Notes under the pieces: generated by a model
The model's database searches: none
Seen by the model: only the letters and a program-made list of their open reading frames with translations
What the model was told of the DNA's origin: nothing
Assembly: GCA_963734395.1 (NCBI GenBank)
Contig: CAVTGY010000007.1
Location: 558,001-622,000, forward strand
Reading direction: 5' to 3'
DNA: 64,000 nt
From: Bog-756 sp963734395
GTDB lineage: Bacteria; Actinomycetota; Acidimicrobiia; Acidimicrobiales; RAAP-2
In this document: one piece after another, positions 34,863 through 43,301 of the stretch
How the letters are laid out: each line of letters begins with the position of its first letter
Position numbering within the stretch: position 1 is the stretch's first letter
Program-made: the position numbers and the translations under genes

Positions 34863-36098
34863 ATGAGCGACGCCCAGTCCCCGGACTCCACCATCGTGAT
34901 CGTCGGTGCATCGTTGGCCGGCATGCGCGCCGCCGAGGAGATACGCCATTTGGGTCACGCTGGCCGGGTGGTCATCGTGGGCGATGAGGTCCACCCTCCT
35001 TACGATCGGCCTCCGCTGTCCAAGCAGTTCCTGTCCGGCACCTGGGATGTCGAACGCATCCACCATCACACGCCGGACAAGTTGGACAGCTTCGGGCTCG
35101 AACTCCTCCTCGGTCATCGGGCCGAGTCGCTCGACACCGAGACCCGCACGGTGACCTGTGGCGATGGGAGCGAGCTCCACTATGACGGTCTGATCGTCGC
35201 CACCGGGGCGCGCCCACGCAAGCTGCCGGGCACCGAGGACATGGCCCACGTGCATGTGCTGCGTACGCTGGATGACTGCTTGGGGATCCGTTCCGACCTC
35301 GAGGCCGCAGGAGCCGGGGCCCGAGTGGTGGTGATCGGGGCTGGGTTCATCGGTTCCGAAGTAGCCGCAACCTGCCATGGCCTGGACGCGCGGGTAACCG
35401 TGGTCGAGGCGCTCCCCACTCCACTCGGTCGTGTGCTGGGTGAACAGATGGGTGCGGCATGTGCGCGCCTCCACTTGGCCCACCAAGTAGAGGTGCGGGC
35501 CGGCGTCGGCGTGGAGCGATTGTCGAACGGCTCGGGCGGGCACACCTCGTTGGTCGTGCAGCTGGCCGATGGGTCGCGACTCGAGGCCGATCTGGTCGTG
35601 GTCGGGATCGGCGTGGTCCCGGCCACCGAGTGGCTCGAAGACTCGGGCGTGACACTGGACAACGGGGTGGTGTGCTCCGATTCTCTCTTCGCCGCTGACC
35701 GTGTGGTGGCGGCGGGGGATCTTTCACGATGGACCCCTCCTACGCTCGGCGAGCAGATTCGGGTGGAGCACTGGACCAACGCGGCCGAGGGGGGAGCGGC
35801 GGCCGCCCGCAACCTGATGATCGGATCACGGGCCGCAGCGCCTTACGATCCGGTCCCCTTCTTCTGGTCCGACCAGTATGAGACCAAGATCCAGGTCATC
35901 GGGCTCCCCGGTCCCGACGACGAAGTGGTGGTGGTGGACGGATCGGTAGAGGAAGGGAAGTTGGTGGCCCTCTATCGCCGCGGTGACCGCCTGCGAGCCG
36001 TCCTGGCATTCAGCCGGGCCCGCCAGCTCATGTCCTATCGTCCGCTGCTGGCCGCCGGTGCCTCGTTCGACGAGGCACTGTCGTTGGCCCGTGGATGA
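34863..36098 (+). CDS. FAD-dependent ferredoxin reductase
   Basis: A 411-residue NAD(P)H:ferredoxin/rubredoxin reductase of the rhodocoxin/putidaredoxin reductase type, donating electrons to small iron-sulfur proteins of P450 or oxygenase systems. FAD motif IVIVGASLAGMRAAEEI, PPYDRPPLSKQFLSG, NAD motif VVVIGAGFIGSEVAA, ATP-type Asp in VVAAGDLSRW, and the C-terminal FFWSDQYETKIQVIG phrase are all present. It starts two bases after the metallo-hydrolase gene. A possible electron partner in this window is the 3Fe-4S ferredoxin at 60472. Its 3' end overlaps the transglutaminase gene by 64 bp. Confidence 0.9.
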   Translation: MSDAQSPDSTIVIVGASLAGMRAAEEIRHLGHAGRVVIVGDEVHPPYDRPPLSKQFLSGTWDVERIHHHTPDKLDSFGLELLLGHRAESLDTETRTVTCGDGSELHYDGLIVATGARPRKLPGTEDMAHVHVLRTLDDCLGIRSDLEAAGAGARVVVIGAGFIGSEVAATCHGLDARVTVVEALPTPLGRVLGEQMGAACARLHLAHQVEVRAGVGVERLSNGSGGHTSLVVQLADGSRLEADLVVVGIGVVPATEWLEDSGVTLDNGVVCSDSLFAADRVVAAGDLSRWTPPTLGEQIRVEHWTNAAEGGAAAARNLMIGSRAAAPYDPVPFFWSDQYETKIQVIGLPGPDDEVVVVDGSVEEGKLVALYRRGDRLRAVLAFSRARQLMSYRPLLAAGASFDEALSLARG

Positions 36099-38200
36099 TT
36101 CTCCTCTGCTGTTGATCTGCGCTTTGGACGTGCCGATCGGAACCAGCGGGTGAAGCCCAAGGCGGCGGCGATCTGGTCGGCGGACGGCTCGACTCCGGCG
36201 TACGAGTAGCGCTCGACCATCCCGGTAACCGCGATCAGCTGGTCGTCCCGAGGAGCTCCGTTTGCCGCCAACCGTTGCCCATAAGCGGAAAGGGTCTCGT
36301 TCAAGGACCGCCTGAGGCCCAGTCGCATCCCGCCGCGCTCGAGGTCGGCGGCGATCTGGAGGGCCCAGGTGGCCGGTCGCCGCATTCGACGCCGCGTGAT
36401 GATGGCTGCCATGGCGGCCAGTATCACGACCACCGCAACCGGGACCCAGGGAACCCGTGCCAACGCGGTGGCCGCGCTGTGGATCAACACCGAACCCGGC
36501 GAGGGATTGGCCAGGGGTACGTCCGCAGTGGGGTCGAAGTTCTGCCAGCCATAGCCGGGGAACCACACCTGCACCCAGGCATGGGCGTCGTCGGCTTGCA
36601 CGTCGTACAGGTCGGTGATCGGGCTGTAGGGGCCGGGAACATATCCCACCGCCTCGCGAGTGGGTATGCCAAGGGTTCGCAACATGACCGCGGTGGCCGT
36701 GGAGATCTGCTCGCAGTAGCCGCGGCGGCTTCCGAAGAGGAAACTGGTGACGCTGTCGGCGCCGCGGGGGAGCGGAGGGATGTCGGTGGTGTACTGGACA
36801 TGCTCTGACATCCATCGCTCGATGGCTTCGACCTTCTCGTAGGTGGGGTTGACCGCTCCGGTCGTCCCGATCGACGCGGTGATCTGGCGAGCGAGTGCGG
36901 CCACCCGGGGGTAGGAGTGGGGGAGTTGGGTGAACGGGTCCGACCCGGAGGAACCGAGGGGTAGGCCGGTCGGTCCCGAAGCCGAAGAGGACGAGTCTGC
37001 TGAACGCAGCTGCGCACCGGTGGCGGTGTTGTCGTCGGAGACCACGGTGTAGATGGTGCCCGAACCCATCGTGGCGCCCGAAAGAATGGCGCCGTCGGCG
37101 GTCAGATAAAGGGAATGGGTCTGGATGTACACGCGCTGTGCGGCGTCGGCGTGGAACACCAGATTCGGTCCCGACTGGGCCAGGTAGAACGTCTGGACGT
37201 CAGTGGTGCCGCTCGACTGACTGGACGGTTCCCACGCGGGGGGAATGTCGAACGGCGATCCGGTGTCGAGCTTGATCTGTGCCCCGCCGTTGGTCGGCGC
37301 CGACTCCACCCAACTCTGGCCATTCCAGGTGTCGTAGGTCTGACCGACCCAGAAGCTGGGACGAGTGGCCCGGACCCTCATCACCACCTCGTTGCCCAAC
37401 GATGCCCGATCGGCGGTATCGAGAGACTTGGCGAACCCGAGAAATCCGCCGACCCCGAGCCGACCGGTGGGGCTGGCCGCGTGGGCCGGCAAAGACCCTG
37501 ATCCGTCGGTGAGGTTGTTGGGCGTGTCGACCGGGGAGGAGTCGCCCGACGATGACGGGAATATGAGCGTGCTGGAGACCTTCGGTGCCGGGAGCACGGC
37601 CACCAGTGCGACAGCCACTACCAGCACTGCCACACCGGCGGCTCCCATGGTCATCCACGGAAGCCCTCGGGTGCCCGACATCGACTGCCACATGGCCACC
37701 AATCCCCAGATGCCACATGCCGCCCAGGCCACGACGTAGAGGCCCAGAGAGAAATCGACCGACTGTGCCGCTGCCACCGCCATCAGTGCGGCGCTACCGG
37801 CCAACGAATAGGCGACATCACGGCGCGCCGGCACATCGAAGGCATGGGTGCACAGCACCCATGCGAACAGGATCGCCAACGGCGATTCGACGGTGGAGAT
37901 GTCCCCGGGGGTGGCATTGTGGCTGACCGTGGTGATGAACCACACGAAGCCGCCGACCGCGCAGACCGCCAGAATGGGCTTGATCAGCGGCCACGGTCGC
38001 TCCCGCCAAACGTAGGACAGGGCATTGCCGACCACGGTGGCCACCACCGCGAACACGGCCACCGGCGCGCCCAACTCACTCTGGCTCCAACACGCTCCCA
38101 CCGCGATCACCACCGCCGCCGCGGACGCAACCCGGAACGGGACCGAGTGCTCGGGAGGTCCGGGCTTGTTGGCCTGGACCACCCGCTGCCACAGGGTCAC
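36035..38200 (-). CDS. Transglutaminase-like membrane protein (TgpA type)
   Basis: A 721-residue protein: several N-terminal membrane helices, a periplasmic transglutaminase-like domain and a further C-terminal helix (WVPVAVVVILAAMAAII) with a cytoplasmic tail. The catalytic triad is visible as RGYCEQISTATAVMLRTLGIP (Cys), DAHAWVQVWFPG (His) and WQNFDPTADVP (Asp). With MoxR and DUF58 upstream this is the standard MoxR-DUF58-TgpA operon, of debated function in envelope maturation or chaperoning. GTG 38200 overlaps the DUF58 stop (GTGA). Confidence 0.9.
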   Translation of the reverse strand: MTLWQRVVQANKPGPPEHSVPFRVASAAAVVIAVGACWSQSELGAPVAVFAVVATVVGNALSYVWRERPWPLIKPILAVCAVGGFVWFITTVSHNATPGDISTVESPLAILFAWVLCTHAFDVPARRDVAYSLAGSAALMAVAAAQSVDFSLGLYVVAWAACGIWGLVAMWQSMSGTRGLPWMTMGAAGVAVLVVAVALVAVLPAPKVSSTLIFPSSSGDSSPVDTPNNLTDGSGSLPAHAASPTGRLGVGGFLGFAKSLDTADRASLGNEVVMRVRATRPSFWVGQTYDTWNGQSWVESAPTNGGAQIKLDTGSPFDIPPAWEPSSQSSGTTDVQTFYLAQSGPNLVFHADAAQRVYIQTHSLYLTADGAILSGATMGSGTIYTVVSDDNTATGAQLRSADSSSSASGPTGLPLGSSGSDPFTQLPHSYPRVAALARQITASIGTTGAVNPTYEKVEAIERWMSEHVQYTTDIPPLPRGADSVTSFLFGSRRGYCEQISTATAVMLRTLGIPTREAVGYVPGPYSPITDLYDVQADDAHAWVQVWFPGYGWQNFDPTADVPLANPSPGSVLIHSAATALARVPWVPVAVVVILAAMAAIITRRRMRRPATWALQIAADLERGGMRLGLRRSLNETLSAYGQRLAANGAPRDDQLIAVTGMVERYSYAGVEPSADQIAAALGFTRWFRSARPKRRSTAEENHPRANDSASSNEAPAASSGR

Positions 38201-39201
38201 CGGTGTCTCCCAGTTCGGCGGGCCTCCCCGCCGGTCGGTTGACCTGAGGCCGCAGCATCGGGCGACGGGACCGCCCGGGCCAGGCGCCGTCCCAGGTCGA
38301 TCCGATCGCGCACCGCCCGGACGACGTGACCTTCGGGTTCCCGGGTTCCGAGCACCACCACGCGCCCTCGCATCACCGAGACCATGAGGGAGGCCATCGC
38401 TGCCTCGCACTCGGTCTCGGCGGCCAGCAGGTCGGCGGGCAGGACAAGATCGACGAGCACCGGGTCATCGGTCTGGCGTTCGTTCTCCCTCACCATCAGG
38501 CTTCCGACATGGGAGGTCGCCGGCCAATGGACCGAACGTCGGGTATCGCCCGGCTGGTAGGGACGAACCCCGCGTGGCTCGCCGGTTCCCGCCGGTACTC
38601 GCAATGCGGCGTCACCGGTCGGGTGCTCGGGAACCGTCTCCATCGGGCGAGGTTCCCCGGATCGAGGGGCCACGTGGAGGGGCCGGGAGAGGGGCACCTC
38701 CACCTCGCGTGCCCACCACAGCAGACCGAACGGTGCCGATGACGCCAATTCGACGGTGACCTTCTCGAGCACACCCCGCCGTTCGGGGATGATGGTCACC
38801 ACCACGCTACGGGCGCCGCGTGCTGCTCCTGCCCCCGCGGCCGGTGGACCGGTCGGGCGCAGCGGGCGAATGCGCATCGGCCGGTTGGCCACCATGGTCA
38901 GTTCGGTGGCTCGCCCGGCCTCGGTGTCCGACGGCGAACCGGAGCAGGTAACCCGCGACCGGAGGGCGGGAAACACAGGGGCGGCGAGACCGACGATCAA
39001 TGCCGAGGCCAACAGGGCGCCCACGGCCTGTACCCATCCCGATCCGCTCGAGTGGGCGACGGCGGCCCAGGCCAACATGGTCACCACGCTGCCGACAACC
39101 GGAGCGAACCACCCCACCGGGTGGGTGCGGGAACGAAGGCGGGCCCCTCGACCTGGCGTGGGCCTTCGGTGCGACCGGCGACCGGGATCGGCGCGGCTCA
39201 C
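38197..39201 (-). CDS. DUF58 domain-containing protein
   Basis: About 334 residues with two membrane helices near the N terminus (GWFAPVVGSVVTMLAWAAV and a second) and the DUF58 core GVRPYQPGDTRRSVHWPATSHVG, containing the family signature. The VWA-like remainder (DDPVLVDLVLPADL) probably interacts with the MoxR ATPase. Both ends overlap neighbours by four bases (GTGA), indicating tight translational coupling. The long upstream open frame is shadow of moxR. Confidence 0.88.
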   Translation of the reverse strand: MSRADPGRRSHRRPTPGRGARLRSRTHPVGWFAPVVGSVVTMLAWAAVAHSSGSGWVQAVGALLASALIVGLAAPVFPALRSRVTCSGSPSDTEAGRATELTMVANRPMRIRPLRPTGPPAAGAGAARGARSVVVTIIPERRGVLEKVTVELASSAPFGLLWWAREVEVPLSRPLHVAPRSGEPRPMETVPEHPTGDAALRVPAGTGEPRGVRPYQPGDTRRSVHWPATSHVGSLMVRENERQTDDPVLVDLVLPADLLAAETECEAAMASLMVSVMRGRVVVLGTREPEGHVVRAVRDRIDLGRRLARAVPSPDAAASGQPTGGEARRTGRHR

Positions 39202-40193
39202 GCGGTCGGGACGGGAGTTTCGCCGATGACCCGAGCCACCACGGCGGGGCCTTCTCCGCCACTTCCCTCGGCGACCAAGCGATGGGAGAGGCACGCCACC
39301 GCCACCGCCTGGATGTCCTGAGGAGTGACATAGGCACGTCCGCTGAGCACGGCATAGGCCTGAGCGCTGCGGATCAGGGAGATGGCTGCCCTCGGACTGG
39401 CCCCCATGCGGACGGTTCCGGCTGAGCGAGTGGACCGGACCAGCGCCACTGCGTACTGGGCCACCGCCGTGACCACCTGGACCGATTCGGTGGCAGCGAT
39501 CGACCGTTGCCACCGGGCGGGATCGGCAACAGGGGACAGGGCGTCGAGGGCATAGCGTCCACCGCTGTGGAGCACCAGTCGGGTCTCCACCTCTGCGTCG
39601 GGGTACCCGATGGAGGTCGACACCCCGAACCGGTCGAGCTGGCTCTCGACCAAGGGGTAGGTCCCGAGTTGGCCCACCGGGTTCTGGGTGCCGATCACCA
39701 GGTGAGGTCGGGGAAGGGGCCACGACGCACCGTCCACCGACACCTGCTGTTCCTCCATGGCTTCGAGAAGTGCCGACTGGGTCCGAGGGGGGGTCCGGTT
39801 GAGCTCGTCGAGCAGGACGACGTGTGCAAATACCGGTCCGGGCCGAAAGTCCCATGTCCCCGAGTCGGGGGAGAAGACGGTGACACCGGTGATGTCGGAC
39901 GGAAGCAGGTCAGGATGTCCCTGGACCCGTGACAGCTGGACGCCGAGTGCGGTGGCCAACGCCCTGGCCAGCACCGTCTTGCCGACGCCGGGTACGTCCT
40001 CGATGAGAAGGTGGTTGCCGGAGAGGGCGGCCACCACGGCCAGGGTCACGGCCCTCGGGGTTCCCAGGAGCACCTCCGACAGCGCCACGTGGAGGCCCTG
40101 CGCGGTGGCCATCGCCTCTTCGATGGACGGCCCCGGGTAGGGGTCCGTCGACGGACCCGGTCCCGCACTTCCGAGATCCGTGCCCGTGCTCAT
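39198..40193 (-). CDS. MoxR family AAA+ ATPase
   Basis: A 331-residue ATPase. Walker A is DVPGVGKTVLARALA, Walker B is HVVLLDELNRTPP, sensor 1 is VIGTQNPVGQLGTYPLVESQLDRF. MoxR proteins act as chaperones that assemble or activate partner complexes, usually with VWA/DUF58 proteins. ATG 40193 has GGGAAGGGG upstream. First gene of a three-gene operon with DUF58 and a TgpA-like protein. Confidence 0.92.
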   Translation of the reverse strand: MSTGTDLGSAGPGPSTDPYPGPSIEEAMATAQGLHVALSEVLLGTPRAVTLAVVAALSGNHLLIEDVPGVGKTVLARALATALGVQLSRVQGHPDLLPSDITGVTVFSPDSGTWDFRPGPVFAHVVLLDELNRTPPRTQSALLEAMEEQQVSVDGASWPLPRPHLVIGTQNPVGQLGTYPLVESQLDRFGVSTSIGYPDAEVETRLVLHSGGRYALDALSPVADPARWQRSIAATESVQVVTAVAQYAVALVRSTRSAGTVRMGASPRAAISLIRSAQAYAVLSGRAYVTPQDIQAVAVACLSHRLVAEGSGGEGPAVVARVIGETPVPTA

Positions 40194-40311
40194 GCGTACC
40201 CCTGCCTTCCCTGCAATGGCCCGATCGCCGACGCCGTCGCCGAGCGTGACAGTCCACCCACCCTAGGCGTTGCCCGAGTGTCGGTTCAATGCCCGGGCCC
40301 GCTGGTGCAGC

Positions 40312-41778
40312 TCAGAAGTCAAGAGCGGACAGTTCGGGGATCGTGGCTTCGGACCTGTTCCGTGCCTGGAACCACCGCTGACGCCGGTCGGCGCGGTCGT
40401 ACCCGGAGTTCGGCTCCACCACCTGACGTGGCGTCCAGGCTGCGGCCACGTCGTCCTCGCCGGCCCAGGTGCCGACGGCCATGCCGGCCAAGTAGGCCGC
40501 GCCCAGGGTGGTGGCCTCGAGGACCGGGGCGATCTCGATCGGCCGCCCGCAGGCGTCGGCCAATGCCTGGCTGAACACCGGGTTGGCTGACATACCCCCA
40601 TCGATTCGCAGCGAGTGGATGGGCAGACCCGAATCCGATTCGGCCGACTCGAGCAGGTCGGCTCCCCGGTGCGCGATCCCTTCGAGTACCGCCCGCACCA
40701 ACTCGGGCCGGCCGCTCCCCCGGGTCAGTCCGAGGATGGTGCCCCGGGCGCCGAAGTCCCATACCGGCGTGCCCAGGCCGAGCAGAGCGGGCACGAACCA
40801 GACGTCCCCGGTGTCATCGCACCGTGCCGCTACCTCGGATGAGTCAGCGGCAGTGTCGATGATGTCCAGATCATCCCGGAGCCACTCGACGCAGGTACCG
40901 GCCGACAGCATGACGGCCTCGACCCCCCAGGTGATCCGCCCCGAGCGCCGCCAGGCGATGATCGGGATGGTCCCCGCCGGGCCCCGCATGGCTTGCGCGG
41001 GCCGGTCGGTGCCGGTGCACTGGTCGAGCATCCCACCGGTCCCGAAGGTGGCCTTGGCCTGTCCGGCCCGGGTGCAGCCCTGACCGATGAGGGAAGCCTG
41101 CTGATCGCCGGCCACTCCGGCGATGTTCGGTCGTCCGGTGAGGATCTCGGCCGGCCCCGCGGCGCCGGACGAGTCCACGATGTCGGGCATTATCGACTCG
41201 GGGATGCGCAACGCGTGGAGTATCTCCGGGCTCCACCCCCTCCCGTCGCCGTGGATCAGCCCGGTCACACCGGCGTTCGACGGGTCGGTGATGTGGAGCC
41301 GCCCGCCCGACAGGGTCCACGCCACCCAGGTGTCCACCGTGCCGAAGGCGAGCTCACCCCGTTCCGAGCGGGCCCGGTCCGGATCGGCCATGTCCAACAG
41401 GGCCGCCACCTTGGTGGCCGACGCATTGGGGGCGACCCGAATGCCCTGGCCCTGGAGCTCGAGGCAGGTGCCCACGGTACGTAGGTCCTGCCAACCGAGT
41501 CCCGGACCCACCGGTACCCCGGTGGCCCTGTCCCAGACGATGGTCGACGCCCGTTGGTTGGCGATGCCCACCGCCTCGACCGGTCCACCGGCGGCCAGGC
41601 TGGCCGAAGCCACCTCCACCACCGCCGTGGCCATCGCCACCGCATCGAACTCCACCAGTCCGGGGAACGGGGTCTGGGGGAGGACCGCCAGGTGGTGGGC
41701 GTGCTCGACGCTTCCGTCCGATCGAACCACCGCGCTGCGCACGCCTGAGGTGCCGACATCCACGACGAGAATGCTCAC
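40312..41778 (-). CDS. FGGY-family carbohydrate kinase, glycerol-kinase-like
   Basis: A 488-residue kinase of the actin fold. Phosphate-1 motif ILVVDVGTSGVRSAVV, a middle IAGVAGDQQASLIGQG and TFGTGGML, and the adenosine motif RIDGGMSANPVFSQALADACG are all seen. It likely phosphorylates glycerol or a related polyol, given the glpD-like gene in the same operon; it is more divergent than a housekeeping GlpK, so the acceptor should be treated as open. GTG 41778 overlaps the oxidase stop (GTGA). Confidence 0.85.
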   Translation of the reverse strand: MSILVVDVGTSGVRSAVVRSDGSVEHAHHLAVLPQTPFPGLVEFDAVAMATAVVEVASASLAAGGPVEAVGIANQRASTIVWDRATGVPVGPGLGWQDLRTVGTCLELQGQGIRVAPNASATKVAALLDMADPDRARSERGELAFGTVDTWVAWTLSGGRLHITDPSNAGVTGLIHGDGRGWSPEILHALRIPESIMPDIVDSSGAAGPAEILTGRPNIAGVAGDQQASLIGQGCTRAGQAKATFGTGGMLDQCTGTDRPAQAMRGPAGTIPIIAWRRSGRITWGVEAVMLSAGTCVEWLRDDLDIIDTAADSSEVAARCDDTGDVWFVPALLGLGTPVWDFGARGTILGLTRGSGRPELVRAVLEGIAHRGADLLESAESDSGLPIHSLRIDGGMSANPVFSQALADACGRPIEIAPVLEATTLGAAYLAGMAVGTWAGEDDVAAAWTPRQVVEPNSGYDRADRRQRWFQARNRSEATIPELSALDF

Positions 41779-43301
41779 GGCCAGGACACCTCGCCGAACG
41801 GGCTGGCCAGTCCCAGTTTTCCCGGATTGAGGATGCCACGGGGATCGAGCGCCTGCTTCATGGCGGCCAGAACCGCAAAGCCGTCCCCCAGCGCGCCGGG
41901 AAGGAAGCGGGCCCGGTTGAGGCCGATGCCGTGGTGGTGACTGATGGCCCCCCCGGCATCCCCGGTGACCTCGATGATCCGGTCCCAGGCGCGCCGGTAA
42001 TAGCGCTCCATCCACTCCTGACGTCCGGCCCCGTCGAGGTCGGACCGCTCACCGGTCGCCGGTCTGCCGGCGAAGGTGAAATAGAGGCAGGCGCCGTCGG
42101 CGTACGCGTGGGATTGGTGGGACGAGGCGACGATTGTTTCCTCCAGCCCGCCCAGGGCTTCGAGCACCGAGTGGTACAGGGCGGGAAGGGCACTCCAGCG
42201 GGCCGCCACCTCGACGGTGTCCACCACGATGCCCGACCGCCAAAGGGGGGCCAGGGCGGAGACGTCGTTGCGGTGCTCGAGCCACCGTCCGACCAGCTCG
42301 GTCTCCAGCCGTTGGGCATGACCGCATTGGTCATCGACCACGGCCAAAGTCGCATCGACCAGGCCGGGGTCGGCCTCGTCCAACACGATGAGTACGTTGG
42401 TGTCGGGGAGGTCGAACGACCGCGCCGATTCGGTCCGGTCGTACAGACGGAGGACAGCCGGGGTGGCGCCGTGTCGCAAGATCCGTCGACAGGCGTCGAG
42501 GCCGTCGGCGAAGGTGGCGAAACCGAACGCCCGGCGGTCTTCGCCGACGGGCACCGGGTGGACCCGGAAACGACCTTCGGTGATCACCCCGAGGGTGCCC
42601 TCACTGCCGACGAACAATTGGGTGAGGTCGGGACCCGTCGCCGCCCGTGGGGCGTTCCCTCCGGTACGGATGACCCGCCCGTCGGACAGGACCACCTCGA
42701 GGCCGATGACCATGTCCTCGATCTTGCCGTAACGGTTCGAGTACTGGCCGGCACCCCGACAGGCCAACCAGCCGCCCACCGTCGAGAGGTCCATCGACTG
42801 CGGCCAGTGTCCGAGGGTCAGGCCGTGGTCGGCCCGTAACCCCGATTCCACGTCGGGGCCGAAGGTACCGGCCCGAACGTCGGCGACCAGCGATTCGGCG
42901 TCCACCCGGCCGAAGCCGGCCAGACCGCAGAGGTCGAGGGCGACGCCGCCGAACAGAGGCACCGATGCCCCGCACACTCCACTTCGGCCACCGGCAGCGG
43001 TGACCGGAACCCTGGCCTGATGACAGAGGGCGAGAACGGCCGACACCTGATCGGTGTCGGTGGGCCGGGCCACCACCGCCGGGCGGGCCGGAACTTGTCC
43101 GGTCGCCGCCCACCCGATCGAGATCGGCCACCAGTCCCGACCGGCCTCGGCCCGCCCCTGCGGATCGTCGGTGACCTGGTCACATACCTCGTCGAGGCGC
43201 CGGCGCAGCGAGTCGTCGACGCCGACTCGAGTGCCCCCCAGAACGTCACTGATCTGATCGATGTCCGCGTCGATTGCGGTTACCGGGGTGGGTTGGGTCA
43301 C
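41775..43301 (-). CDS. FAD-binding oxidase, alkyl-dihydroxyacetonephosphate-synthase-like
   Basis: A 508-residue PCMH/VAO-type flavoprotein. The FAD-binding domain has VTAAGGRSGVCGASVPLFGG, the middle has TGPDLTQLFVGSEGTLGVITEG, and the C terminus has the HHHGIGLNRARFLPGALG signature typical of alkyl-DHAP synthases and glycolate/D-lactate-type oxidases. Mycobacterial AgpS-like proteins match this pattern. Placed between glpD and a glycerol kinase, it could make or use a glycerol-3-phosphate/DHAP derivative, such as an ether-lipid precursor. Overlaps both neighbours by four bases. Confidence 0.85.
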   Translation of the reverse strand: MTQPTPVTAIDADIDQISDVLGGTRVGVDDSLRRRLDEVCDQVTDDPQGRAEAGRDWWPISIGWAATGQVPARPAVVARPTDTDQVSAVLALCHQARVPVTAAGGRSGVCGASVPLFGGVALDLCGLAGFGRVDAESLVADVRAGTFGPDVESGLRADHGLTLGHWPQSMDLSTVGGWLACRGAGQYSNRYGKIEDMVIGLEVVLSDGRVIRTGGNAPRAATGPDLTQLFVGSEGTLGVITEGRFRVHPVPVGEDRRAFGFATFADGLDACRRILRHGATPAVLRLYDRTESARSFDLPDTNVLIVLDEADPGLVDATLAVVDDQCGHAQRLETELVGRWLEHRNDVSALAPLWRSGIVVDTVEVAARWSALPALYHSVLEALGGLEETIVASSHQSHAYADGACLYFTFAGRPATGERSDLDGAGRQEWMERYYRRAWDRIIEVTGDAGGAISHHHGIGLNRARFLPGALGDGFAVLAAMKQALDPRGILNPGKLGLASPFGEVSWP